Shown here one piece after another: positions 29,379 through 35,961 of a stretch of DNA of 50,196 bases (positions within the stretch are counted from its first letter, which is position 1; every line of letters starts with the position of its first letter). The stretch lies in IMG/VR virus record IMGVR_UViG_3300036832_000479, positions 1-50,196 of that record. The stretch is one strand, 5' to 3'. The DNA is from a virus. Position numbers and translations under genes: made by a program. Below the pieces are notes generated by a model. The model did not search any database, was not told where the DNA came from, and saw only the letters and a program-made list of their open reading frames with translations.

Positions 29379-30692
29379 ATGCGCGCGAAACTCACGGCCA
29401 TATCCGTTGCCAATGCCAAATGTCCACCCGGTCAGGCCCGGCTCGAAATTCACGACACCGGAACCGCAGGCTTTGGGCTCCGCGTCGGAAAGAAGGGCGG
29501 GAGCTATTTCGTCCGTGGCCGCGCCAATGGCGTCCAGATCGATATGGCAATCGGCAGCGCGAGCAAGCTGACCCTCGCCGAAGCCCGTGCGACCGCTGTC
29601 GCCGCGATGGATTTGATGAGCCAGGGTATCGACCCGCGGACGAAGAAGCCGACCACTGATTCAGTGGCAAGCGAGGACGATCCGGACGCAGAAGACGCCG
29701 GCACCGTCGCCCATGCCGTCAGGCTTATCATGCAGCGCTATTTCCGGCCCGCTGGGCGGCCTGCGCGTCCGGTCGCGGACGACGTGCAGGGATACTTTAG
29801 ACGGCACGTGCTGCCCGCCTGGGGGGCGCGGCCGATCGGCTCCATCACCGAGGACGACGTGACGACGCTGCTGATCGAGGCCCGCGCGCAGATCCTGGCG
29901 ACGCACGCTGGCAGCAACCGCCCGATCCTCGCGGGCGGCGATGGAGCGATTGCCGGGCTGGCGACTTATATCCGGCGCCTGTTCTCGTGGGCGCAGATGC
30001 AACCGGAATTCAAGCGTCTGCTCCCGACCCTCCCGACTTTGAGCAAAAAGCGGCTGGGGGTGCCGGTCGGTCGCAAGCGGTCGCGCATTCTAAGCGACGC
30101 CGAGCTCACCCGCGTCTGGCAGTTCGCCGATGAGCGGCCCTATCCGTTCGGTCCCTGGATGCAACTCATGATCCTGACCGGGCAGCGGCGATCCGAAGTG
30201 GCGAACATGCGGTGGGCCGATCTGGACCTACAGGCCGGGCTCTGGATTCAGCAAGGCGACGAACTGACCGGGAGACGGGCGAACAAATCCGACCGGCGGC
30301 ACGAGCTGCCACTATCGCCGGCCGCGGTGCAAATCCTGCGCGCGGTGCAGCGGATCAATTTCAGGCGCTCGGAATTCGTTTTCACCTTCACCGGGCAGGC
30401 GGGCGTTACCGGCTTCACCGAAATCAAGCGGCTAGTCGACGAAGCGACCGGCATTCAGCCGCGGTGGACCTTCCACGATCTGCGGCGGACGCTTGCCACG
30501 CGGGTTGCGAACGACGTCCGTGACGGTGCTGATTTCGGCTTCGGTGCGCAGATCGCCGACGATATCCTGAACCACGCGTTCGATAGCAACTACAACGTGA
30601 CCCGCAATCTTAGGAAGATGCGTCGCGCGCTTGACGCCTGGGCGGACTACGTCGCGGCCGCGGTCGCGCAGGATCAGGAAGCCGCGGCCTAG
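29379..30692 (+). CDS. int: Tyrosine integrase
   Basis: 437 residues. N-terminal DUF4102-type arm-binding domain (Ala-Gly-Phe-Gly-Leu-Arg-Val, then Leu-Thr-Leu-Ala-Glu-Ala-Arg), a core-binding helical domain, and the C-terminal catalytic domain. The latter has Leu-Thr-Gly-Gln-Arg-Arg-Ser-Glu-Val (first Arg), a beta-hairpin Lys, His-Asp-Leu-Arg-Arg (His-x-x-Arg), Leu-Asn-His and a Tyr in Ser-Asn-Tyr-Asn. The loop between the last His and the Tyr is about three residues shorter than common. It integrates the phage at a host attB, so the phage is temperate. Adjacent attP-like repeats support this. Confidence 0.93.
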   Translation: MRAKLTAISVANAKCPPGQARLEIHDTGTAGFGLRVGKKGGSYFVRGRANGVQIDMAIGSASKLTLAEARATAVAAMDLMSQGIDPRTKKPTTDSVASEDDPDAEDAGTVAHAVRLIMQRYFRPAGRPARPVADDVQGYFRRHVLPAWGARPIGSITEDDVTTLLIEARAQILATHAGSNRPILAGGDGAIAGLATYIRRLFSWAQMQPEFKRLLPTLPTLSKKRLGVPVGRKRSRILSDAELTRVWQFADERPYPFGPWMQLMILTGQRRSEVANMRWADLDLQAGLWIQQGDELTGRRANKSDRRHELPLSPAAVQILRAVQRINFRRSEFVFTFTGQAGVTGFTEIKRLVDEATGIQPRWTFHDLRRTLATRVANDVRDGADFGFGAQIADDILNHAFDSNYNVTRNLRKMRRALDAWADYVAAAVAQDQEAAA

Positions 30693-30859
30693 GGCTGGCA
30701 GCTAGCAAGCAGGCGAAACACTTCCACGGCCTTGGCATGGCTGACGACCAAATCGACCACCAGCCGGCTCATGGTCGGCTCGTCGGGAAGCCAAGTCACC
30801 TGCGCGGTCCCTGTGAGATTTCCTGGGGGCGCGTCCGGACGCACGTCATCGGTTGCCAT
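30689..30859 (-). CDS. Small protein, 56 aa, convergent with integrase
   Basis: Reverse-strand gene whose stop overlaps the integrase stop by four bases. The ATG follows AAGGGAG at an ideal distance. The product has an acidic, Pro-rich N-terminus and a C-terminal amphipathic helix ending in Cys-Gln-Pro. Being transcribed towards the integrase gene, it could influence integrase expression by convergence (inference). No family recognised. Confidence 0.6.
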   Translation of the reverse strand: MATDDVRPDAPPGNLTGTAQVTWLPDEPTMSRLVVDLVVSHAKAVEVFRLLASCQP

Positions 30860-30885
30860 TGGGTTACTCCCTTTGAGGCTGAGCG

Positions 30886-31047
30886 CTAGTCGCGGACCGG
30901 CTCGCCGGCATCGGCAATCGATCGCTCAAGCTTGGCGATCTGAGCGTCAATCGTCTCGCGCTTGCGCCGTGCGACGATGAGGGCTCGCCGCATCGCGCTG
31001 ATGATGGGCCGTGGCAAGCCATTTCCTGTCGACCGGATTTTGACCAT
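30886..31047 (-). CDS. Small basic coiled-coil protein, 53 aa
   Basis: Reverse strand, 26 bases upstream of the preceding small gene, and likely its operon partner. Start ATG 31047 (GTG 31050 also possible) after GAGGGACGAAAA. Arg/Lys-rich N-terminus followed by a helix with Arg-Glu-Thr-Ile-Asp-Ala-Gln-Ile-Ala-Lys-Leu-Glu-Arg. Could be DNA-binding; unknown. Confidence 0.55.
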   Translation of the reverse strand: MVKIRSTGNGLPRPIISAMRRALIVARRKRETIDAQIAKLERSIADAGEPVRD

Positions 31048-31105
31048 CACTTTTCGTCCCTCAAAATCGCGTTGGTTTTTTAGCACCGTTTAGCTATTGA
31101 TCGCT

Positions 31106-31291
31106 ATGGCGAAGCGAAAGCTCGGCGCGACGCTTGACAAATGCGCGCGGTGTGGCAGCCGTGGGCGGGCGATCGAATGGGAGCCGAGCCGGAAGACGTG
31201 GGTTTGTCCGGCCTGCGAAGCCGGCATCTGGGAGCTGGAAGGAACGAATAATGACAAACGAAGAACTGATCGTAGCACTCGCCGACGTTAA
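31106..31291 (+). CDS. Zinc-ribbon mini-protein, 61 aa
   Basis: Begins the modification-like cassette. Cys-Ala-Arg-Cys-Gly and Cys-Pro-Ala-Cys-Glu make one zinc ribbon; both ends are basic. ATG at 31106 chosen over a TTG three codons earlier. The 3' end overlaps the next gene by 41 bases, suggesting coupled expression. Probably a nucleic-acid-binding accessory protein; unproven. Confidence 0.6.
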   Translation: MAKRKLGATLDKCARCGSRGRAIEWEPSRKTWVCPACEAGIWELEGTNNDKRRTDRSTRRR

Positions 31292-31547
31292 TTTTCGATA
31301 TGCCAAGACGATGCCGCAATGGCCGCACTGGTATATCGTCAAGGCGACAAGCGACCCGGAAATATATAAGGCGTTATTTGACGCCTGGAAAGCAGGGCGC
31401 ACGTGGGAGACGTTCAAGGGCCGCAGGCGTGGCTATCTGTACCTGGGCGACGGTTATAAATATTGGGCGATGGAAGAAAATTATGAGGACGCGACGGTGA
31501 TCAATCGCTCGGAAGCGAAGTCGAACGCCGAGCTAGGATTCGCGTGA
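31251..31547 (+). CDS. Conserved small protein ahead of IbrA-like gene
   Basis: 98 residues from the ATG after GGAAGGAACGAATA; a longer in-frame frame upstream overlaps the zinc-ribbon gene. It has Asn-Phe-Arg-Tyr-Ala-Lys-Thr-Met-Pro-Gln-Trp-Pro-His-Trp-Tyr-Ile-Val and later Gly-Asp-Gly-Tyr-Lys-Tyr-Trp, Val-Ile-Asn-Arg-Ser. I have seen this pair of motifs in phage genes next to methyltransferases, where the function is unassigned. The stop is shared with the start of the next gene (GTGA). Confidence 0.65.
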   Translation: MTNEELIVALADVNFRYAKTMPQWPHWYIVKATSDPEIYKALFDAWKAGRTWETFKGRRRGYLYLGDGYKYWAMEENYEDATVINRSEAKSNAELGFA

Positions 31548-32701
31548 CCACCTATTCGGCAGCGACGGTGTTCGACGCCGCGCTTGACCGGATACGCTGG
31601 GTCTATGACCACACCGACGATCTGATCGTGTCGATGTCGGGTGGGAAGGACTCCACCGTCATGTACGAGCTGGCGCGGATCGTCGCCGCCGAACGCGGCC
31701 GCCTGCCGCTCAAATGCTTCTGGCTCGACCAGGAAGCCGAGTGGCAATCCACGGTGGATTACATGCAGGCCGTGATGCACGAGCCTGATGTCAAGCCCTA
31801 CTGGTTCCAGGTGCCGTTCCGGCTCACCAACTCGATGTCGTTCACCAACTCCTATCTGCACGCCTGGGCGCCGGAGGACCGCGAGCGCTGGATTCACCCG
31901 CAGGACCCGGTGGCGATCACCCGCAACCCGACCAACTCCGATCGGTTCTATACGCTCGTCAAGCAGCTCCCGCTTTACTGCGGCGTGCGGTATCGCAAGC
32001 ATGTCGGAATCCTGATCGGGCTGAGGATGAGCGAAAGCGGCAACCGGCGCATGATGCTCATGACGCCGCGCGTGCCCTACGGCGGGATCAACTGGTGCAG
32101 GAAAGCCACGAACAACACGCGCGGCTTCTACCCGATTTACGACTGGAGCGACCAGGATATATGGACGGCCATCGCCAAGCACGATTGGACGTACAACCGG
32201 GTCTATGACCAGTTTTACCGTTACGGACTGGCGCCGGCCAAGATGCGGGTTTCGGCGCTGATCCACGAGACGTCGTGGCGTTCGATCGATCGCCTGCACG
32301 AAATCGAGCCGGCCACCTACGATCGATTCCTTGACCGGCTGTCCGGTGCGAACTGCTTCGCGCAGTTCGGCGAAGATATCATGGTGTACAAGCTGCCACC
32401 CACGTTCGCGGACTGGCGCGAGTATCGCGACTATCTCCTTGAACACCTGATCGCACCTGAAAAGCAGGCGATTTTCCGGCGTCGCTGGGGCCACAAGAAG
32501 GGCGGCGAAGACGAGCGCTGGCTGAAAATCCAGGTCAAGGAAGTGATGCTGAACGACGTTGATGGCACGTTCGCCAACAACGCGTTTGCCGGCTTCAGGG
32601 CCAAGGACTTCGTCGACAGCGGCGCGCGGGATGCCCGTAGAGCCGAACGCTTCCAGAAATTTCTGACGGAGGACGCTGCCCGTGGCAAGCTGGGACTATG
32701 A
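31544..32701 (+). CDS. IbrA-like PP-loop (PAPS-reductase family) protein
   Basis: 385 residues, GTG start overlapping the previous stop. Residues 28-40 hold the ATP-pyrophosphatase loop Ser-Met-Ser-Gly-Gly-Lys-Asp-Ser, followed by Phe-Trp-Leu-Asp-Gln-Glu. Downstream are Arg-Met-Ser-Glu-Ser-Gly-Asn-Arg-Arg, Pro-Ile-Tyr-Asp-Trp-Ser-Asp-Gln-Asp-Ile-Trp and a DUF3440-like C-terminus. This is the PAPS-reductase-like family of phage IbrA, not a sulfate-assimilation enzyme: no sulfur pathway gene is near, and an IbrB-like ParB gene is. IbrA/IbrB are known co-activators of prophage genes in E. coli; enzymatic substrate unknown. May activate a substrate by adenylation. Confidence 0.8.
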   Translation: MTTYSAATVFDAALDRIRWVYDHTDDLIVSMSGGKDSTVMYELARIVAAERGRLPLKCFWLDQEAEWQSTVDYMQAVMHEPDVKPYWFQVPFRLTNSMSFTNSYLHAWAPEDRERWIHPQDPVAITRNPTNSDRFYTLVKQLPLYCGVRYRKHVGILIGLRMSESGNRRMMLMTPRVPYGGINWCRKATNNTRGFYPIYDWSDQDIWTAIAKHDWTYNRVYDQFYRYGLAPAKMRVSALIHETSWRSIDRLHEIEPATYDRFLDRLSGANCFAQFGEDIMVYKLPPTFADWREYRDYLLEHLIAPEKQAIFRRRWGHKKGGEDERWLKIQVKEVMLNDVDGTFANNAFAGFRAKDFVDSGARDARRAERFQKFLTEDAARGKLGL

Positions 32702-33401
32702 CGGCTCGATCGATCGGTGGCCGGTAAAACCTGAGCAGCTCTGGGAGTGCCAGCGCGGCCGCGTCATGGCGCACGATCTCTGCGCGGGTACGCCGAATCA
32801 TATGCTCGCGGCCGACTGCATTTTTGTCGACCCGCCATACAACCTTGCAGCGCTTAACGCTTTCCGCACCAAGGCTGGAATCAAGGAAAAAAGCGAATCG
32901 TTCGAATGGTTTTTCAAGGCGCTTTTCAGGACCATCGACACGATCAAGCCGCGGACCTGCTTCATCGAAATCGGCCGGCAATATCTTCCAGCAACGGAAA
33001 TCGCGCTGCGCGAACGCTTTCCCTATGTCGAGCACTGGCGCGGGACCTACTATCACACGCCGACAAATGTCTGCTGGATCGTCCGCGGCGGCAATGAACG
33101 GGCGACGCTCGACCTGGAAGGGGTAGACGAAGCCGACGCGGTCGCGGAAATCTGTCGCCAGGAGGCATTCGAGACGATCGCCGATCCGTGCATGGGCCGC
33201 GGCCTTGTCGGCATTAACGCCTACAAGGCGCAACGGCGGTTTGTCGGAACCGAGCTGAACGCGTCGCGGCTCGCCGTGATGATCAACGCTATCCACAAAC
33301 TCGGAGGGGATTGGCATGTCGACGGCACCCGATATGAGCCACAACCCGGTGTCAAACGTCCGGTGGGTGCCGATCGAAAAAATTCACGCCAACAACTATA
33401 A
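32682..33401 (+). CDS. DNA N6-adenine/N4-cytosine methyltransferase
   Basis: 239 residues, GTG start inside the 3' end of the IbrA-like gene. Catalytic motif IV Asp50-Pro-Pro-Tyr53-Asn is N-terminal to the SAM-binding motif I, Ala-Asp-Pro-Cys-Met-Gly-Arg-Gly-Leu-Val-Gly (167-177), followed by Phe-Val-Gly-Thr-Glu-Leu-Asn. IV-before-I is the beta-class order. No target-recognition domain of usual size is visible, so specificity may come from partner proteins. It overlaps the next gene by 86 bases. The placement between IbrA- and IbrB-like genes is unusual. Confidence 0.8.
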   Translation: MASWDYDGSIDRWPVKPEQLWECQRGRVMAHDLCAGTPNHMLAADCIFVDPPYNLAALNAFRTKAGIKEKSESFEWFFKALFRTIDTIKPRTCFIEIGRQYLPATEIALRERFPYVEHWRGTYYHTPTNVCWIVRGGNERATLDLEGVDEADAVAEICRQEAFETIADPCMGRGLVGINAYKAQRRFVGTELNASRLAVMINAIHKLGGDWHVDGTRYEPQPGVKRPVGADRKNSRQQL

Positions 33402-34053
33402 TCCAAATTCCGTCGCGCTGATGGAAATGAAATTACTCTATACGTCGATCAAGCACGACGGCTATACTATGCCGATTGTGACGATATACAACAAAATCAA
33501 GGACCGTTACGAGATCGTGGACGGATTTCACCGCTACAGTATTATGCGGCGCTATCCGGACATCCGCGAGCGTAACCACGGCCTGTTGCCGGTCGTGGTT
33601 ATCGATAAGGACGTGAACGATCGCATGGCGTCGACGATCCGTCACAACCGCGCGCGTGGCCGGCACTCTATCGACGGCATGTCTAACCTTGTCGTGCAGA
33701 TGCTCAATAACGGCTGGTCTGACGATCGCGTGCGGGACGAACTCGGCCTGGAGCCGGAGGAACTGACCCGGCTCAAGCACGTGACCGGCTACGCCAAGTT
33801 TTTCCTGGATGGCGAATTCTCACGGGCGATCGAATTGCCCCAGCACACCGAAAGGACACCGACCTATGAGCGAGATCGCGCCGCTGCTGCCCATGCCGGA
33901 AACGGCGATCGTCACGAAGCTGGCGCTGGTGCCGCTGGCGAAAATCAAGCCGTACCACCGCAACGTCCGGATCAACGACGAAACCGTGAGCCGGCTGGTC
34001 GAGCTAATCCCAAAAGTCGGGTTCAACGTCCCGCTGGTGCTCGACCGAAATAA
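33316..34053 (+). CDS. IbrB-like ParB/Srx-fold protein with overprinted tail
   Basis: 245 residues. Residues 15-175 match IbrB-type ParB proteins: Val-Pro-Ile-Glu-Lys-Ile-His, Asn-Tyr-Asn-Pro-Asn, Asp-Gly-Phe-His-Arg-Tyr (69-74), Val-Val-Val-Ile-Asp-Lys-Asp and Arg-His-Asn-Arg-Ala-Arg-Gly-Arg-His (109-117). ParB-fold proteins use CTP or ATP and often bind DNA or act as nucleases. From about residue 184 the tail is low-complexity Arg/Ala/Pro and coincides with the next gene in another frame, so the normal protein probably ends near residue 180. Functional partner of the IbrA-like gene two genes upstream. Confidence 0.8.
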   Translation: MSTAPDMSHNPVSNVRWVPIEKIHANNYNPNSVALMEMKLLYTSIKHDGYTMPIVTIYNKIKDRYEIVDGFHRYSIMRRYPDIRERNHGLLPVVVIDKDVNDRMASTIRHNRARGRHSIDGMSNLVVQMLNNGWSDDRVRDELGLEPEELTRLKHVTGYAKFFLDGEFSRAIELPQHTERTPTYERDRAAAAHAGNGDRHEAGAGAAGENQAVPPQRPDQRRNREPAGRANPKSRVQRPAGARPK

Positions 34054-34489
34054 CACGATCGTCAAAGGTCATGCCCGGTGGAAGGCGGCCGTCAAGCTCG
34101 GCCTCGCCAAGATCCCGTGCGTCTACACCGACGCCGATGACGAGACGATCAAGCTCGACCGGCTGGCCGATAACCGGGTGCAGGAATTCACCCAATGGGA
34201 TGACGAGATGTTGGCGAGCGAACTGGCGTCGCTTAACCTGGACGTCGACGTGGACAGCCTGCTCGAAAGCCTGGATTTCGTGGTGGAGCAGATCGAGATT
34301 GACGAAGCCGAGCCGGAGCCGGATGAACCGGACGAAGCCGAGCCTGACGCAGACGACGAAAACCAGCCGGCGCCGCGGGCCGCAGCTCCGCAGCCGGAGG
34401 ACATCCGGAAATATACCGAGATCACCTGCTCAAAATGCGGGTACGTGATGTTCATCAAGGGCGGTGAAGCGGCCACGGACGAACGCTGA
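33866..34489 (+). CDS. Second ParB-domain protein with zinc ribbon
   Basis: 207 residues from the ATG after GAAAGGACACCGACCT. N-terminal ParB/Srx domain: Val-Pro-Leu-Ala-Lys-Ile-Lys-Pro-Tyr-His-Arg-Asn, Val-Pro-Leu-Val-Leu-Asp, Ile-Val-Lys-Gly-His-Ala-Arg-Trp, Asp-Asn-Arg. An acidic Glu/Pro/Asp linker follows, then Cys-Ser-Lys-Cys-Gly near the C-terminus. This type often accompanies phage methyltransferases or terminases. Overlaps the IbrB-like gene by 188 bases in a different frame. Confidence 0.78.
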   Translation: MSEIAPLLPMPETAIVTKLALVPLAKIKPYHRNVRINDETVSRLVELIPKVGFNVPLVLDRNNTIVKGHARWKAAVKLGLAKIPCVYTDADDETIKLDRLADNRVQEFTQWDDEMLASELASLNLDVDVDSLLESLDFVVEQIEIDEAEPEPDEPDEAEPDADDENQPAPRAAAPQPEDIRKYTEITCSKCGYVMFIKGGEAATDER

Positions 34490-34540
34490 AAAAGGGGGTA
34501 TGGTGCCGGCCGTCGCACGACGTTAACCGGAGGAAACACC

Positions 34541-34936
34541 ATGCCTCAAACGTATCTGGTCGTGGTCGAGCCGATCAATATGGGCTCGCCACCGCCCGCT
34601 ATCATGCCGCCGATCTTCTACCCGCCTCACCTGCCGACGCTGCCCAATCCTCAACCGCCGCTCTGGGGTGGCGGCGGACAACCCTATCCGCCGGGTGGCG
34701 GCGGCGGCGGCGGTCCTGGTCCCTCGCCGATGCCGCCAATCTGGATTCCGCCGGGCTATGTGATGCCGCCGATCATGGTGGACGGAAAACCGACGCCGCC
34801 GATCACGATCCCGCCCGAAGGCGGCTGGGTCATGCCGCCCATGGCACCGGGTGGACAACCGACACATCCGATGGACCCGGGCGGGCAACCGACGCACCCG
34901 ATTGCCGGGCCGCCGCAACCGTCACCGAAGGGATAA
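34541..34936 (+). CDS. Pro/Gly-rich low-complexity protein
   Basis: 131 residues, ribosome site CGGAGGAAACACC. A short Leu-Val-Val-Val-Glu strand begins the protein; the rest is Pro, Gly, Met and Ile with Pro-Pro-Ile repeats, a Gly-rich run and two copies of Pro-Gly-Gly-Gln-Pro-Thr-His-Pro. Disordered, perhaps extended and sticky; no enzymatic motif. Last gene of the cassette, ending in a tandem repeat. Confidence 0.6.
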   Translation: MPQTYLVVVEPINMGSPPPAIMPPIFYPPHLPTLPNPQPPLWGGGGQPYPPGGGGGGGPGPSPMPPIWIPPGYVMPPIMVDGKPTPPITIPPEGGWVMPPMAPGGQPTHPMDPGGQPTHPIAGPPQPSPKG

Positions 34937-34965
34937 CGAACCCGGGGAAATAACGAACCCGGGGA
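34933..34965. repeat. 17-bp-period tandem repeat between convergent operons
   Basis: Two copies of ATAACGAACCCGGGGA (34933-34948 and 34950-34965). The first includes the stop of the Pro/Gly-rich gene, and each contains the palindrome CCCGGG. Lying between convergent genes, it may serve as a bidirectional terminator or a protein site. Confidence 0.6.
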
Positions 34966-34977
34966 TGGCGAGCCGGA

Positions 34978-35097
34978 TCAGTAGGATTCGTGCTCGTCAT
35001 CCTCTGGGTCGATGCGCATGGCATAGGCGACGTATGCGCCGGCCACGAGGACCAGGGCCACCAGCACAATCAGGGTGAGGGCAAGGTAGTGCCACAT
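34978..35097 (-). CDS. Single-pass membrane protein, 39 aa
   Basis: Reverse strand. ATG at 35097 chosen because the hydrophobic helix (Leu-Ala-Leu-Thr-Leu-Ile-Val-Leu-Val-Ala-Leu, about residues 5-27) starts here; an upstream in-frame extension lacks coding character. It ends in an acidic tail (Asp-Pro-Glu-Asp-Asp-Glu-His-Glu-Ser-Tyr). Unknown; small inner-membrane phage peptides of this type can affect lysis or exclusion. Confidence 0.5.
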   Translation of the reverse strand: MWHYLALTLIVLVALVLVAGAYVAYAMRIDPEDDEHESY

Positions 35098-35167
35098 CAG
35101 CCGCGGCCCGCCGCTGGCGGCCGGAATAGACCTTGCATATTTTACCCTTGTTTTGCAGATTGCCACA

Positions 35168-35392
35168 TCAGGGAACCGCGCGGAAAAATCCGCAGCCGCA
35201 TTTGCATCGGTCGCCGCCTGCATATTCGGTGCCGCACCGGACGCATAGCATGGCGGCCGTTAGGACGTACCTGGAAGCCTGCTGACCATGATAGTTCGGG
35301 TCGCGCGTCCAAACGTCGTCCTGGCACCACAGGCGGCCTTCGGGGCCGCCGGCACCGGGCTCAAGATAAATCACCCGCGGATCGGCTTTCAT
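35168..35392 (-). CDS. Small zinc-motif protein, 74 aa
   Basis: Reverse strand, preceded by GGAGCCGCGAT. The C-terminal half has Cys-Val-Arg-Cys-Gly-Thr-Glu-Tyr and Asp-Arg-Cys-Lys-Cys-Gly-Cys-Gly-Phe, enough for one zinc site. The N-terminus has Val-Ile-Tyr-Leu-Glu-Pro-Gly and Trp-Cys-Gln-Asp-Asp-Val-Trp. A member of the leftward operon; function unknown. Confidence 0.6.
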   Translation of the reverse strand: MKADPRVIYLEPGAGGPEGRLWCQDDVWTRDPNYHGQQASRYVLTAAMLCVRCGTEYAGGDRCKCGCGFFRAVP

Positions 35393-35413
35393 ATCGCGGC
35401 TCCGTTATTTTTT

Positions 35414-35650
35414 TTAGCAGTCGACCACCCGGAATAATCCAGGGAGGGCGATGTCCGGCAAGCGCCGCCACCGATGCAGGGTGGCGGGCTCGCGGACCCA
35501 GAGAAACCGTAACCCGGTTTCGCGCTGAATGAAAAGCACCGCGCGGCCGGCTTCGACGGCTTCGATCTCGGACAGGATGAACAGGCCACCCGCCGGCCTG
35601 ATTTCTTCGACATCGACCGGCAGGCTGTCCACCCGCAGAAGGATGCTCAT
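35414..35650 (-). CDS. Small unknown protein, 78 aa
   Basis: ATG overlaps the stop of the excisionase-like gene (ATGA). Soluble alpha/beta, with Arg-Pro-Ala-Gly-Gly-Leu-Phe-Ile-Leu and Leu-Arg-Phe-Leu-Trp-Val-Arg-Glu-Pro. A competing frame of similar length lacks such coupling. No family recognised. Confidence 0.5.
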   Translation of the reverse strand: MSILLRVDSLPVDVEEIRPAGGLFILSEIEAVEAGRAVLFIQRETGLRFLWVREPATLHRWRRLPDIALPGLFRVVDC

Positions 35651-35961
35651 TTCGGGCCTCGCGGTGGCAGCGGAGGCAGCTCCATGAATTCGTTCAAATC
35701 CATCATCGGAGCGGCCACGCGCAGCTCGACAACCCGCGATGCTCCGACCCGCGCCTCAGCCGGTGCGATCGTGTTGGATTCTTCCCATCTTTCAAGCCGG
35801 TCAAGCGGGTACAAAATGCGGCCGCCGAGCTTTACGAAAGTCGGGCCGCGGCGCTGGCTTCGCCAATTGGCAAGCGTCTTAGTCGAATAGGCTCCGTCGT
35901 AGCGCGCAGAAACCTGACCCGGCGTGAGATATCTCACGCCATCCTCAAAAATCTTCAACAT
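35647..35961 (-). CDS. Excisionase/AlpA-like helix-turn-helix protein
   Basis: 104 residues. The first 60 residues form a MerR-type winged helix: Arg-Tyr-Leu-Thr-Pro-Gly-Gln-Val-Ser-Ala-Arg-Tyr, Thr-Leu-Ala-Asn-Trp-Arg-Ser-Gln-Arg-Arg-Gly-Pro-Thr-Phe-Val-Lys-Leu-Gly-Gly-Arg-Ile-Leu-Tyr-Pro. This is the standard signature of small DNA-binding excisionases or AlpA regulators (HTH_17). The C-terminus is a less conserved Pro-rich tail. Seven-base overlap with the ATPase gene. It may direct excision or regulate the leftward operon. Confidence 0.8.
   Translation of the reverse strand: MLKIFEDGVRYLTPGQVSARYDGAYSTKTLANWRSQRRGPTFVKLGGRILYPLDRLERWEESNTIAPAEARVGASRVVELRVAAPMMDLNEFMELPPLPPRGPK

Noticed and set aside
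31544-32701. Sulfate-assimilation PAPS reductase
   Set aside because: No sulfur-metabolism neighbour; the C-terminus and the IbrB-like partner point to the IbrA family.
31106-34936. Dnd phosphorothioation operon
   Set aside because: No DndA/IscS cysteine desulfurase, DndD ATPase or DndE is found next to the PP-loop gene; only the PP-loop and ParB folds are shared.
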